In this document: piece by piece, positions 47,500 to 60,300 of the stretch | Layout: each line of letters starts with the position of its first letter | Numbering within the stretch: the first letter of the stretch is position 1 | Assembly (NCBI RefSeq): GCF_947179165.1 | Contig: NC_077244.1 | Location: 76,616,144 to 76,680,143 of the forward strand | DNA length: 64,000 nt | DNA from: Solanum dulcamara | Taxonomy: Eukaryota; Streptophyta; Magnoliopsida; Solanales; Solanaceae | Direction of reading: 5' to 3' | Program-made: the position numbers and the translations under genes | The notes under the pieces: model-generated | What the model saw: the letters and a program-made list of their open reading frames with translations, nothing else | The model's database searches: none | Told to the model about the DNA's origin: nothing

Positions 47500-47880
47500 G
47501 AGCCCGTTTGGATTGACTTTAAGTTGGTCAAAATCAATTTAAAGTGGCTTTTCAGTTTTTGGACGTGTTTGCCTAATGATGACTTTAAGCCAGAAAGTTC
47601 TTAAAGTCAGTCAAAAATGAAAAGTTAGGATTTCTAACTTTTTTTTTTCAAAGTGCTTAAAGTCATTTTCTTTGACCATGGAAATTACTTTTATATCCCT
47701 TATATCTTAACTAAATTCCAAACTACCTTTTTTTATTCTTTTAACCCTAAAATTCACATTATAAGCACTTTTACCCAAACACTCAATTGCTTATTTATAA
47801 AAATAATTTTCAGCACTTCAAAATTCTAAAAGCACTTCACACATAAAAGTTACTTTTTTTAAGCACATCCAAACGGGCTC
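47500..47880. mobile_element. Tourist-like MITE, copy 1
   Basis: The ends gagcccgtttggat and atccaaacgggctc are perfect inverted repeats, flanked by a 3-bp duplication TAA (47497-47499 and 47881-47883). The 381-bp element contains 'aagcacttttacccaaacac'. A second copy lies at 57195-57606. A three-base TAA target suggests the PIF/Harbinger superfamily. Confidence 0.88.
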
Positions 47881-47883
47881 TAA

Positions 47884-49457
47884 CTCTTGTGTGAAGAGGA
47901 TAGTGTGTATATAGTAGGCTTGAAATTATTTTTTTATAACAATAAGTTTGAAAATAGTAAGAAAAAATAAAATCTAAAGAAAATAACTAAGAAAAGAAAA
48001 GTATTGACAAAAAAATGGTAAGATCTTCAGAGTAAAAGAAATAACAGTAACATAAAATTGAAGAATTAATAATAATAATGAAAAAGAGAACAGAAATTGT
48101 TGTGGAGTCAAGTACAGTAAATATTTATCCTACTTGAATTAATTATTTTTAAAAAAATGATCATATAGTATATGAAATTCGTACGGCTCAGCTAGCCTAA
48201 ATTTGTATGATCATTTAAAGGGAAAGTGTTTCCTCAAATTTCATTCATCCACCGTATTTTTGTGTAAAAGTTGAACTTAATCGAAGAGCTATAATTAGAT
48301 ACTTTCTGGTTCTTTTATATACATCTTATTTTTCTCTTTAGTTAATTATATGAAAAAATTAAATAAAGTAATTCCTATGAGTTTGGATATTTAATTCTTT
48401 GATTGGTCAAAAAATTTGATAAATATTTTTTCTAGTAAAAAGGTTACTTTAAAAATGAAGAAAATATTTTTCTGTAAAATTAGAAAAAACAATATTTACA
48501 AGTGTCACTCCACGTACTAAACATAAGAAAACAATTAAAAAAATACTCACATATCTTCCTACAAATTGGACATACCACAAATGTGAAACCAGAAAGCATA
48601 TTTTTTTTATTAGGAAATCGAATAATATCGAGTATTCTTGTTAGTACAACACGCTATCAACCCATTCCTAAAGTCATTAATTAATTAATTAATTCAGCCA
48701 CATGCTAAGACCCTCCTTTTAATACCAAAAATCCGCGTTTTCCCACGACTTAATTATTCTTCAGCGATGCACTTTATATTTTAATATTTTGAAAAAGGTT
48801 GAGGGTCATTTTAAATACTTCACGTTATTGGATTTGACCAGGAAAGAGAAAGTTCTTAAACAGTAACATAATTTAAATATCAACTATTTGAATTTCTATG
48901 AACCATGCTACCAACTTTGTTGGATATTTATTGAATACTATTGTTTAATTATGACTCTAGCTCACCTTATGCCTGGCAAATTTTTGACGTTTTGTTTATT
49001 AAAAGAAAAAAAAGAAATATATTTATAACAAACCACGAAACGTCCGCATTTTATTTGGGAAAAAAAAACCTTTTTGTAAATAAAAAATTGAATATTTGGA
49101 TATTTTCCACTAAAAAGGAATCATACAAACTATAAGGCTCATTAATTAATTTGGAAAAATAACGCGAATTGGAAAATATTATTAGTATATTATTTAATAT
49201 AGTTATAGTTTTATATAATTATGAATCGCGGGTAAAGTTTAATGAAATTTGCTATTATACAAATTTGGGGGCTCATATATAAATTTGGAAGCGAATTAAT
49301 TTACGGATTCATATACAAATCTCTAAAGCGAATTCATATTTTCTTTTGTATTTGTATATTTCGAGCTCAAATATTTGCTATTTTTGAAAGTTCCTCAAAA
49401 ATAATCTGAATGCATTCAATAGTAGTAAAAGAGTACATCGTTTGGTAGTGGGCTTAC
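47884..49457. other. AT-rich intergenic region
   Basis: It contains the shorter dispersed element copy at 49165-49403 near its right end. Open frames at 48502-48684 and 48941-49135 are AT-rich and without motifs. No gene is recognised. Confidence 0.45.
49165..49403. mobile_element. MITE-like dispersed element, copy B
   Basis: Shares in order with 8761-9206: 'tatttaatatagttatag', 'catatataaatttggaagc', 'ttcatatacaaatctctaa' and the end 'tttgctatttttgaaag'. It is shorter, lacking about 200 bp of the middle. The boundaries are approximate. Confidence 0.6.
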
Positions 49458-49720
49458 TGAAGGTAAATGCAGAAAACAGAAACAGTAAAATGAAGAAGAA
49501 GAGAAAACTATTCTTAGAGAACTTTCATCCTTCATTGATTGAATGAGTTAACTTGTACAAGAGAAGAGATGTGCTGCATATATAGCTCTTCCTTCTTAGT
49601 TAGTAACTAATTCTTTCTAACTAACTAACAAAAGGTTGTTACGAGTTATTATAACTGACTACCACAACTGACCATTCTACCCTCACACTCTAACTAACTC
49701 TTAATAACATCTTCATATCA
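49458..49720 (-). repeat. 3' LTR of the second copia element
   Basis: On the plus strand it begins tgaaggtaaatgcagaaaac and ends aacatcttcatatca. The shared runs with 54502-54765 are long, with scattered mostly transition differences. Confidence 0.92.
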
Positions 49721-52700
49721 CACGCTCCCCTTCAAGCTAGGAGGTGCAAAAATGTTTAAAACTTCTGGCTTGGATAAAAGATGTTCATGTTGTGATATAG
49801 ACAGCTCTTTTGTTAGTATGTCAGTCAGTTGTTCTGTAGTAGAAAGATAGTTCACTTTGATTAGCCCTTGTTGTATTCTTTCTCTTATAAAATGACAATC
49901 TATTTCTATGTGTTTGGTCCTCTCATGGAACACTGGATTTGTTGCGATCTGGATAGCAGCCTTGATATCACAATACACTTGAACTGACACTTGTATTTCA
50001 ACATCAACTTCCACACTAATTCAGATATAGTCGAGGCAAGACTTCTATATTCAGCCTCTACTGAACTCTATGACACAGTGGTCTATTTTTTTGCTTTTCA
50101 AGACACTATGAAATCACCAAGCTTTAGTATGTAACCTGTTACAGATTTTCTTATAAGTGGACATGAAGCCTAGTCAGCATCACAAAATGCAGTCACTACA
50201 TTATTTGCACCACTTGATAGTAACAGTTCTTGTCCAGGTGGTCTCTTTAGGTATCTGACTATTCTTAATGCAGCATTCATATGAGACTTCTTAGGCTGCT
50301 GTAAGAACTGACTCAATGTTTGAGTACTAAAGGCTATAACAAGTCTTATCATCTGTAAATATAATAGCTTTTCTATCGGCCTTTGATACATTGTTTGATC
50401 TACCAAAGGATCATCTGAGACTTTCTTGGTTCTGTTTACTTGCTCATCATACTTTTTAGAGGTTAAATTGATATTGATATCAATGGAAGTTCCTGTAGGC
50501 TTGGCTGCTGACATTCCAACTTCAGCTATAAGTTAGAGAGTGTATTTCCTTTGGTGCATTGGTATACCTTCTGATGACCTAGTGAACTCATTACCTAAGA
50601 AGTACTTTAAGTCACCTAAATCTTTCATCTTAAATACCTGTTGTACGGCCTTTTTTGTTTCTTTTATCAGCTTCAAACTACTGCCAGTTACCAACATATC
50701 ATCTATATATACAAGTACAATGATGATCTCTTTCTCTGACTTGTTGATAAATAAAGAATAATCGTATTGACTTTGCCTAAACTTCAATTTGATGAGAGCT
50801 TCAGAAGTTTATGATTCTACTATCTTGGTGCTTATTTCAGTCCATATAAGGACTTTGTCAGTTTACATACCTTCTCCACTTGACTAACAAAGCCTTGAGG
50901 CAGTTGCATGTAGATTTCATTCTCTAGATCACCTTAAAGAAAGGCATTAAACATATTCATCTGATGTATATGTCATTTTCTAAGGGCTGCAAGTGGCACT
51001 ATAGATCTTACTGTAACCATCTTAACCACATGGAAAAATGTTTCCTTTAATCTATGTATTCTTGTTGACTATAGCCTTTAGCAACCAACCTGGCCTTAAA
51101 TCTCTCAATTTCTTCTATTGACTTATACTTAACCTTATAGATCCAATTACAATCAATAGGTTTCTTACCCGGTGGTAGCTCAGTAACCTCACATGTCTTG
51201 TTGCTTTCAAATGCTTGAATTTCAGATTGCGTAGCATTTACCCATCTTTTGTTCTACACATCCTCTATATAAGTGGTAGGTTCCATAATGATGGAAGTTG
51301 CTGCAATATAGCACTGATAAGCAGAAGATAAGTGTGCATAGCTCATATAGTTTGCCATTGGATATTGAACTTCCTTATTAATATTAAGAGACACAAAGTT
51401 TTTCAACCAAGTAGGAGTATGTTTTGTCCTGCTAGACCTACTAATATGAGATGGACTTGACCCTTCTTGAGTAGTGGGAACTAATGCTTCAACAGGTGAA
51501 GAGTAGGCTCATAATCATCTTTAATCCAGTTATGCTCCAGTTCAACACCAATAGGCTCAACTTATGTAGGATCCAGTGATATAGTTGGTACTTGAGCAGG
51601 AATGCTAGACTCAGAAACTAATTGAGTAAATTCTGAAAATAGTACCTCTAAGCTTAGCAATGTGTCTATAAACACTTATTGTGGCTTAGAACTGTGGAAC
51701 TGAGAGAAAGGGAACAAGGTCTCTCTAAATATAGCATCTCTACGGACAAAAATAATCTAGTATATAGATCAAACAAAACATAACCCTTCTTCACCTCTGA
51801 GTCTCCCATATGGACTGATGACCTAGATCTGGACATCATTTTATTATGCTTAGTAAAATTTGTGGTAGAGTACAAACATCCAATGGTTCTTAAGTGAGCT
51901 AGAAAAAGGGTTGGAACCATAAAGTCTTTCATAAGGAGTTTGATAATGAAGTACACTACTAAGTAACCTATTAATGATGTAGGCTGCTGCAAGTACACAA
52001 TAACCCCAAAATTTCAAAGAAATTTTAGCCTGAAACCTTAGTGCTTTTGTCACCTCAAGCAAATATTGTCTATGTTTTTTCTCTGCCACCCCATTCTGCT
52101 ATGGAGTGTATGTACAAGTTCTTTGAAGAATGATTCCCAACTCCTTGAACATAGTATCACACACTGAATTGGCAAATTTTGTATTATTATCAGACCTAAT
52201 TACCTTAATAAACTTCTCAAATTGAGTTTTGACATATTAAAAAAATACTTTAAGAGAGACACACACCAGACTTATTTTTCAGCAAAAACAACCAAGTAAT
52301 TCTTGAAAAATCATCCACAACTGTAAAGAAGTATTTGTTACCATCAAAAGTAGGAGTATTATAAGGACCCCACAAATCAACATGTATCAAATCAAAGCAT
52401 TCATAATTTTTGATACTACTAGAAGAAAATACAAGTCTTATCTGTTTAGCATAGGGACAGACTAAGTACTGAGATGCCTTATACATGCTTTGTTTGTTCA
52501 TGGAAAATATCTCAGTGAGTATTATAGGAGACACATGGCCTAATCTTTGATGCCACAATTTCATATCTTGTTCTTTAACACCTGACTGTACATAATTAAC
52601 AGCTACTGCAGATTTCTCTTCATCACAATTAGCCTTGTGAATCAACCTTTACAACAACAAATATATGCCACATTCTTTTTTACCAACTTCCTTCATTTTT

Positions 52701-52955
52701 TCATTATAAAGCTCCTGAAAAAATAAAAAAATCAGGGAAGAATGAGACTGAGCATCCTAGTTTCTTTGTGATCTTGCTTACTGATATCAAGTTATACTTG
52801 AAATCTGGTACATTTGTAATGACACTTTCAGCTAACAAGTTACAAGAACCAATATGAGTGACTTGAGTAGTATCACAATTTGGTAAGAATATTTTTTTGG
52901 AAATGTCAAATTTTGTTACAGAATTTTTAGCCAGCATATCCAGTCTAGATACCAT
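49718..52955 (-). pseudogene. Pol remnant of the second copia element
   Basis: Fragments in order on the minus strand: a GAG-pre-integrase region (WHQRLGHVSPIILTEIF near 52550), an integrase core (VDLWGPYNTPTFDG, VVDDFSRITWLFLL), a long region broken by stops around 51000-52000, and reverse transcriptase with VYIDDMLVTGSS near 50700. It ends with MSAAKPTGT and the RNase H end ([28 protein letters not shown] near 49900). Multiple in-frame stops show it is inactive. Confidence 0.88.
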
Positions 52956-52982
52956 ATGGTTTTTTGCTCAAGTATCTATAAT

Positions 52983-54480
52983 TCAAACCTCATTATTTTC
53001 AAATATAAATAAAGCTTTACCAACTGTATTTGCAGAGGATTCTGTCTTTTGATTAAATATCTTAACAATATGATCATATTGCTCCTTTGAGAATGTATAT
53101 TCCTGAAGCAGTTGTTTCACCTCCCTTTCAGCTTGACTCCCCTGCTTGTTTCTGAATACCTCAGCTGTCTCAACTACATTTCCAGCACTATAAGTATGAT
53201 GAGCATGTTTACCTTTACCTTCAGGTACAGAAACATTAGTGTTCATGCCATAAGAAAAGTTAGCTTGCCCAGACTGAATTTGACTATGATAGTTGGTGAC
53301 ATTTGCATTGTAGGCTGAGTTTTCATTAGAATTTTTTTTAGATTTAAAATCTGAAGGATATCCTACTATGTTGTAACATAATTTTCTACTGTGTTCTTTG
53401 CATTTACAAAAGTCACACACCAATATCGAGTTTCTTTTAAGCCTTTGAGATACTCCTGAACTGCTACCAACTCCTGAGCTATTATTAATCTTTGAGTACA
53501 TAGCAAAAGGATCCATACTTCCTGAGTTCAACCCAATACTATTACTCATAGTATTCATTTCTAAACTGTTAGAGCTAGTGATAATAGCCCTCTGACTTTC
53601 ATCTCCTACTATCAAGGCATATGAATGATTGATGGTTGGCAAATGATCCATCATTAGAATTTGACTCCTAGGTTATTGATATGACTCATTTAAGCCCATT
53701 AAGAATTGATAGAGCTTAAGTCTATTCATGTGAGCTACAAAGTCTTTGGACTTTTCACAGTTACAACAAGGAGATGGAACCAAAACTTCAAACTCATTCT
53801 ACAAGATTTTAAGCCTGGTGTAATAAACAGAAACTGAAGTTGTATCCTGCTGTAGATATGCAATATTTTTGTGTAGACTATAGGTTCGAGATCTATCTAT
53901 CCTATCAAATCTCTCTTTCAAATCATTTCAAACATCCAGTGCACTAGATGCAAATGCGATACCACTCAATAAACTCTTAGAAACTGAATTTATCAACCAA
54001 GTTAGATCAATTTCATTCACTTTTTTCCACTGTTTCCATAGTTCTTCACCATACAACTCTTTCTTGCATGAACCATCAACTAATCCAAACTTATTTCTTT
54101 CTAGTAAGGCTAGTTTAATCGATCGATTTCACAAGGTATAGTTCTCAATTCCAAGCAATTGAAAAGAGATAAGACTAACTCCACTTATATCAGTAGGACT
54201 AAGAAAAAGAGGGTGATTATAGTCAATACCTTGGCCTGACATAAAATTACGATTTAGAGTTGACGAATCAGTAGCTTGTCCATTGTTAAGCATCTCCCCT
54301 GCTACGTCTTTAATTGCCATTGCTAGATCTTCACAAATCAATCGTGGAAGCAACTCTTCTGTTTTTAAGGCAGATTCTACCTCTTTGATCTACTAATCAA
54401 CTTTTTTGGAGTATAACTGAATTAATGAATCAATTACTTGATTCTCTGATTCTTTAATCAAATTGCTTTTCACAGTAATC
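52983..54480 (-). pseudogene. Gag remnant of the second copia element
   Basis: Conserved gag start LLGIENYTLW near 54140, then a WKQWKKVNEID region near 54030, then the longest open part 53654-52983, with a CCHC knuckle CDFCKCKEHSRKLCYN near 53400 and a serine/asparagine-rich linker. At least three stops interrupt it. It would have formed the particle around the element RNA. Confidence 0.85.
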
Positions 54481-54501
54481 ACTGTGATAGCTCTGATACC
54501 A

Positions 54502-54765
54502 TGAAGGTAAATGCAGAAAACAGAAATAGTAAAATGAAGAAGAAGAGAAAACTATTCTTAGAGAACTTTTATCCTTCATTGATTGAATGAGTTAACTTGT
54601 ACAAGAGAAGAGATGTGTTGCATATATAACTCTTCCTTCTTAGTTAGTAACTAATTCTTTCTAACTAACTAACAGAAGGTTGTTACAAATTGTTATAACT
54701 AACTATCACAACTGATTATTCTACCCTCACACTCTAACTAACTCTTAATAACATCTTCATAACCA
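54502..54765 (-). repeat. 5' LTR of the second copia element
   Basis: 264-bp partner of 49458-49720. It ends (plus) cttcataacca and is immediately preceded by the primer-binding site on its left side. Confidence 0.92.
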
Positions 54766-54867
54766 AACACAATATTATTTTTTGAGTATATTTTTCATTT
54801 AATATCAAATAATATTTTTTTTAAAAAAAATATCAACCAATTCATATTCAAAAGCTACTATAATTAG

Positions 54868-55089
54868 GAGCTATTTGATTGGTGGACAAAAATGATCATA
54901 TCGCGATATCTCATTGAATTATTTAATTATATTTTGTATTTGATAATGAATATTATTCAATACCAAAATTATTTTATCATTATAACATAAATGATGAGAT
55001 AAATCATCTCATATAATAGATAAAATAAAATAATCTCAACTCATAGAATATTTTTGCCTATGATCACATCCCACGATCTAAATGACCTC
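54868..55089. mobile_element. MITE with about 25-bp imperfect inverted ends
   Basis: The left end gagctatttgattggtgg and the right end (reverse) gaggtcatttagatcgtgg pair with few mismatches, and both continue into 'tgatcata'. The element is 222 bp with an AT-rich core. Superfamily is uncertain because the target duplication is unclear. Confidence 0.65.
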
Positions 55090-55116
55090 TTAACTAATGT
55101 GTTAACAATACAAATA

Positions 55117-55328
55117 CTACACCATCCATTTCAATTCGTTTGGCATACTTTCCTTTTGAGTCTGTTTTAAAAAATAATTCTTTTCTTTTTTATCACCTCT
55201 TTAATCAAATTTTACATTTGATACAATTGATATATCTTTAATCTTAAACTATAAGATTCAAAATGTAATTTACTTTCTTAGATTTTATATCAAATTAAAA
55301 TATCCCAAATAAATTGAAACGAACGGAG
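55117..55328. mobile_element. Stowaway-like MITE upstream of the SMR gene
   Basis: It ends in ATTGAAACGAACGGAG and starts with the matching 'ccatttcaattcgtttgg', flanked by TA. It is 212 bp long. The left end is worn (ctacaccatcc in place of ctccctccg). It lies 580 bp before the SMR start. Confidence 0.8.
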
Positions 55329-55711
55329 TATTTATTTTACTTAAACACATATGGTTGATGGTAGTATTTTCATCTCTAAACACAATAGAGTTGTGCTAGA
55401 ATAGTAAATATTAAATACTTTTTCATTTTTATCAAAAGCTTCGGATTCAAATCTCTCTAGATACAAATTTTCTTTTGTTAAAAAATATTTTAATTTTAAT
55501 ATAAGACTTTTCGACACAATTCTGAATTTACTAGGGTTCAATATAAATAAATAAAAACTCTGAACATTGCCGACTTTAGTGTCTCAAATTCGAATCCAAC
55601 GTTGCCTTGATCTTCCCGCCTAAAAAAGTCCCTTCCATTAGCCTTAGACGGCTCAGTAATAACCACGTATCTCTTCATCCACGCAAAAACGAGAATGTTC
55701 TCTGGTACCCA

Positions 55712-55717
55712 CACGTG
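55712..55717 (+). promoter_or_regulatory. G-box/ABRE core upstream of the SMR gene
   Basis: CACGTG within CACACGTGGAC, 100 bp before the TATA box and 195 bp before the ATG. The motif binds bZIP and bHLH factors and is frequent in abscisic-acid- and stress-responsive promoters. This fits stress-linked control of some SMR genes, as inference. Confidence 0.5.
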
Positions 55718-55812
55718 GACAACGCATCATGCTTAGCTGTCCTCATCCCCACGTAGCACCTTCCAGATTTGCCTTCAAAAATTTTAAACGTACGCTACCT
55801 CAACTCCTTCCT

Positions 55813-55819
55813 TATAAAT
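55813..55819 (+). promoter_or_regulatory. TATA box of the SMR gene
   Basis: TATAAAT stands 99 bp before the ATG, giving a plausible leader of about 65 bp. Confidence 0.65.
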
Positions 55820-55911
55820 GACACTTGTTTCACACGTTTTTTATGTTCATTCGACAACTATTTCTTCCCCAAAAATTTACTAGCTGTTAAATTTTTAGTA
55901 TAAAATAAAAA

Positions 55912-56163
55912 ATGGAGACAAAAGAGTACGAGGTCGATGTTACGATGATGGAAGTAGTAGAAGAAGAGGGATGTTCGACGCCGAAGCGCGACGATTGTCG
56001 AATTCCGGCAATGGTGGGCCCACCTCCGCCGCCGAGGAAGAAGCAGACGTACGATTGCGGCGGAGGTAAAAGGAAGCCACCAGAAAATGGGTATTTTCAA
56101 GCGCCAGAAATCGAACTATTTTTCGCCATGCAGCCTAGATGTACTCAACAGACTTTTGCTTAG
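55912..56163 (+). CDS. SMR: SIAMESE-RELATED cyclin-dependent kinase inhibitor
   Basis: An intact single-exon 83-residue protein. Family motifs in order: [13 protein letters not shown] (21-33), the proline/basic block PPPPPRKKQ (37-45) and the cyclin/CDK-binding end motif [12 protein letters not shown] (61-72). The N-terminus is acidic (EVVEEEG). SIM/SMR proteins bind CDK-cyclin complexes in the nucleus, block mitotic CDK activity and promote the switch to endoreduplication, often in response to stress or development. The neighbouring HAD gene recalls the Arabidopsis pair At5g02220 (SMR4) and At5g02230 (HAD), so an SMR4-like identity is likely but unproved. The coding region is markedly GC-richer than its surroundings. 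Confidence 0.93.
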   Translation: METKEYEVDVTMMEVVEEEGCSTPKRDDCRIPAMVGPPPPPRKKQTYDCGGGKRKPPENGYFQAPEIELFFAMQPRCTQQTFA

Positions 56164-56739
56164 TTAGTTAATTAATTAGTGCTAATATATATTGTGTATT
56201 GTATATAGCTAATAACCCCCCACTAATTGGCTCGTTTAATTCGTTTTGTTATTTGGGTATTTTTGTGTTTTGGGGGGTATAATTAACTAATAGTACTAGT
56301 ACTTAGTAATTACTAGGAGATGCCTCATGCGTACATACAAAATATGGGTGTTAATACATTTCGTTGTTGAACTGCTTTTAAGTTTTGTTGTACTTTATGG
56401 TTCTGGTTGGGTGATTTTCACTTTTCATCATCTTTAAATTTAATTCTTGCACTTTTAACAAATACGAATATATTTATCGAGTAGAAAGTCTTTCGAAAAC
56501 AACTGTCTTATTCTCCTCTTGGATGTAAGATGTGCGTTGAATATATCATTTTTTAGTTTAATCATGAAAGAATTAATTTATATATGTACCTAAGAATCCA
56601 AGAGACAATTTGTACATACGAATCTCCTACGAAGTTGGACTTGTATTCTGGTTGAACTATAGAATAGTTAATTGAAAACATAAAAGAGCAACAGAAAAGC
56701 TAACTGGTTTGTAGTAAAATGTTCATTTGGTTTAAAGGG

Positions 56740-56850
56740 TGGCCCGAGTTAGTTAAATTGGTTGGGCCACTGCTAACATCCAGGATTTGTTTTCGGCCTT
56801 CATTGAGTTTTGAGTTCGAGCCTAGTAAAACCTTTCCTACGCAATTATCC
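56740..56850 (+). mobile_element. SINE-like (tRNA-derived) remnant
   Basis: 'tagttaaattggttgggcc' resembles a polymerase III A box and 'gagttcgagcctagt' a B box, spaced about 55 bp apart. No tail or target duplication was found. Confidence 0.4.
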
Positions 56851-57194
56851 TCAAAACCTCCTTCAAATATATTCATGCTTAAATCATAAAACTTCTAGGA
56901 GCATGTTTCAATTGATAATTTGATGCTAATATTTATAATTAAAGAAGGCAGTATAATACATTATGTGACTATTTAATATGTATGAACAAAGGAGATAGTA
57001 TATTATTTTATATGACGTACATAATGGAGGTCCGAAAACATGTATCAAAAGAAATTCAAAATTAAGGACCTTAGGACTCATTTGGTAGAATTTTAAAAGT
57101 AAAAATAATGCATGCATTTAGCTCTATGCATTTAGCTCTGTGTATTGGCTGTAACTTATTTGGAATATTTTTGATGCTATGCATTAGTTATATA

Positions 57195-57606
57195 AAGCCC
57201 ATTTGGATGGGCTTTAAGTTGGTCAAATCAACTTATAATTTTTTTTTTAGTTTTTAATTTTTTTTTTAGTTTTTGGATGTGTTTGTCTAATGCTAACTTT
57301 AAGCCATAAAATTCTTAAAATCAGTCAAAAATAAAAAAGTTAGGATTTCTAAAAAAAAAATTCTAAATGCTTAAAGTCATTTTGTTTGATCATAGAAATT
57401 ATTTTTATATCCCTTATATTTTAACTAAATTCCCAAACTATCATTTTTATTCTTTTAACCCTAAAATTTAAACACATATTTTTAACATAAGCACTTTTAT
57501 CCAAACACTCAACTGCTTATTTATAAAAATAACTTTCAGCACTTCAAAGTTCTAAAAGCACTTCATACATAAAAATTACTTTTTTTAAGCTCATTCAAAC
57601 GGGCTC
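57195..57606. mobile_element. Tourist-like MITE, copy 2
   Basis: 412-bp relative of 47500-47880 with ends aagcccatttggat and attcaaacgggctc, flanked by ATA (57192-57194 and 57607-57609). It carries a local duplication (ttttttttagtttt twice near 57240-57270) that explains its extra length. Confidence 0.82.
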
Positions 57607-57819
57607 ATATTCTATTGTGTATTACTAATATCATGAATTTTTAGGTATTAGTAAATAGTAATGCAAAGCTTTTAAGTTTTAATGCATAAGAAATTATCTA
57701 TGTATAATTAATGCAAACACAACTAATACAATTATTTCTAATATAAGTATTACTAGTACATTTTATTTATTATTATTTTTATACACTTTGTCAATTGATG
57801 ACCGTGTTAATAAAAAGAT

Positions 57820-57968
57820 ATGTTAACGCATTCAATTACAACAGAACAACATCAAATATCTAACTAAAAATATAATGATAAATTTAAGGAAAAACATATG
57901 TTAACTTATTCAATTACAACAGAACAACATCAAATATCCAAATAAAAATATAATGATAAATTTAAGGA
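57820..57968. repeat. Two-copy 78-bp tandem duplication
   Basis: Copies start at 57820 and 57898 with 'atgttaac', share 'attcaattacaacagaacaa' and run to 'aatttaagga' with a few differences. Confidence 0.9.
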
Positions 57969-58795
57969 ATTATTGATGTATTCACCCAATTTCTTTCATA
58001 CAGCGTGGGAGGGATAACAAGTCAATAAAACACAAAAAGTTTCTTATAACTCAATATTATATCGAATCGCGTGTTTTTTTCCTAAAAATATATAAATTCC
58101 AAAAGTAATCGATGAATCTATATTATTTTATATATTTTGGACTAAAAAAAGTGTATTAGCAATTTCTCTTTCACAGGCGGTATCATGTGGCCCTTCAGAT
58201 GCAATTGTTCCAGAATCACATGCTCTCTCACATATTTATACCTTAGAAAAGATCCATTGGAGTTTAGAAGGGGGAAAATTAGTAATGTGTGGAAGATGCA
58301 TTGTATAGTTTTCATCTTTTTATAATTTACCTTTCGTACAGACCATGTGATTCTGCAAAACTTTGATCAATTTAGATTTTCAAGTTTGACCCAATTTTCT
58401 ACTTTCTTTGACCACCCTCATTTTTCGTCACTTGATTACATGATAAAATTGAGAAGCTAATAGAAAATATATACCCTTAACTAATCAAAGATCATCTAAG
58501 AAAATAAATATAGCGTATATTATCAATAATTATAAAGTTAAATAGCTTTTCTTGGGGGTAATAACACAAACTGGTCATTCTCTCTATTTGGACCTTCCAC
58601 AAAACAATAAACATTAAGCAAAAAAAAACGGCCGTGGGATTTATTATGTTCGTACAATAAATTGCGTGCAATATTTCAAATTAAAGTGACTATAAGGAAT
58701 ATAGTGAAATGATAAATCTCTCCGTCTCTGAAATTTAGAATTTGAACTTTGAAAAAAAAAACGGATAATGGAGCATTTCTCCATTAACTAAATTT

Positions 58796-59493
58796 TAGAA
58801 TTAATAGTTAAAAATCCTCTTAAACTTGACATATTTTATTAAATACATAGTTAAATTATGAGAAAACTTAATTATCCATTCAGACATGGATTTTTGGATC
58901 TATTTACCCCCTAAATTATAAGAAGTCTTAATTACCCCTTCAAACATTAATTTTTAAAATTACCCCCCCCCCCCCCAATATGCCATATGATTAAAAAAAT
59001 TACTCTTTCAATTAATATGACTTGATTTCCTTTTTAGTCAATCCCCCCAAAAATGATACATTTTTATATTTAGTAAAAAAATTAACTTTAAAATTTTTAT
59101 TTTACCTGTAATGAAATAATTATTGTCACACAAATATTTATGACTTATTTTAGACCACATCTTTCTTAAACTTCATTTCAAGTCAAACTAATTATATAAA
59201 TAGGAAAACGATAGTTAAGTATTTACTAAATATAGAAATATAGAATTGTCTAAAACAGAAAGTGAGTCATATAAATTGTACATAGTAAAAAAAAATTCCA
59301 TGTGACATATTATGGGTAAATAGTTTCAAAAATTCATGTTTGAGGGGTAATTAAAAAATTTCATAGTTTAGGAAGGTAAATAGTTCCAAAAATCTATATT
59401 TGAGGGGATAATTAAGACTTCTCATAATTTAGATACGCATTTAATAAAATGTGACAAATTTAAGAGAGTTTTAACTATTACCTCTAAATTCTA
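58796..59493. mobile_element. Foldback element with about 200-bp imperfect inverted arms
   Basis: The left arm from 58796 (tagaattaatagttaaaaat) is matched in reverse by the right arm ending 59493 (taactattacctctaaattcta minus its first two bases). Pairing continues through 'tttattaaat' and 'cttaattatcc' and the repeated 'ttacccc' blocks for about 200 bp each side. The core (about 59000-59300) has no coding capacity. A run of 14 C is at 58963-58976. Confidence 0.82.
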
Positions 59494-60300
59494 CTTGACA
59501 CCAATTTGAATTAGTACTTAAAACCAAAAAAAAAAACTGCAATATCTGAAAGTCTACAGCAGAGAAGACAGTCGAAACATTATAAATTATTAGGAAATCA
59601 GCATTGGATTCATATATATTATACGGTCAAAGCATTCATGGGAATGATAAATTCAGAAGCAGCCTTGCATTTCAATCTGCTCTCTCTCATTCACATCTTC
59701 ATTTCACATTAAGGGAGGTATCGGATTCAGGATTTTAGTTTTATGTTTTTAATTTTTAAGGTTTCTAGCCTTGAATCCATCGTATATTTGAAGTTATTGC
59801 AATTTAAGTAATTTTTTACGCATAAATTTATAATTCGGATCAAAAGTACCGAGTTCAAATAAATCTGATACAACAAAGCTCCCTCTGCCACTACCTCTGA
59901 GTACAACGGATACAAACACAGCATGTTGTCCCTGTCTTTTTCCACTCTTCTTGTAATTTTTCTTATTCTTTTCAAAATTAATATGAACTAGTAAAATTTG
60001 AAATCCTTACTACTATATAGTAGTTTTATATATTCAATGTATGTAGTATCATTTAATCCAGTCTAGTGCAAAGAAAACTGAGTAGTTCACATGGATTAAA
60101 ATTTCTTCTTTACATGAAACGTAGTTGTCAATATATGCTAAAACAGATGTGAAGCCCATACCCCCGCCCACTATAGATAAAAGGAAACCAAAGTCAAATT
60201 TTGCAACAATTACTGAAAGTACTTTTACCAGTGATCAGAACCAGTCGTGCACATATGGGGGGACTGGTCTTCTTCATTTTTCTATTTAATTGAGTTGAAA

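Larger units (their letters stand above)
49458..54765 (-). mobile_element. Second Ty1-copia retrotransposon, decayed
   Basis: LTRs are 49458-49720 and 54502-54765. Next to the 5' LTR stands TGGTATCAGAGC on the minus strand (plus 54490-54501), the standard tRNA-initiator-Met primer site. Beside the 3' LTR is a polypurine tract (cttgaaggggagcgtg). The order gag then pol is that of copia. Many stops interrupt both. LTRs differ at roughly a dozen of 263 sites, so the insertion is moderately old. No matching target duplication was found, and inter-element recombination is one explanation. Confidence 0.92.

Noticed and set aside
56740..56850. Possible tRNA gene
   Set aside because: A- and B-box-like words are present, but no cloverleaf could be drawn, so it is listed only as a SINE-like remnant.
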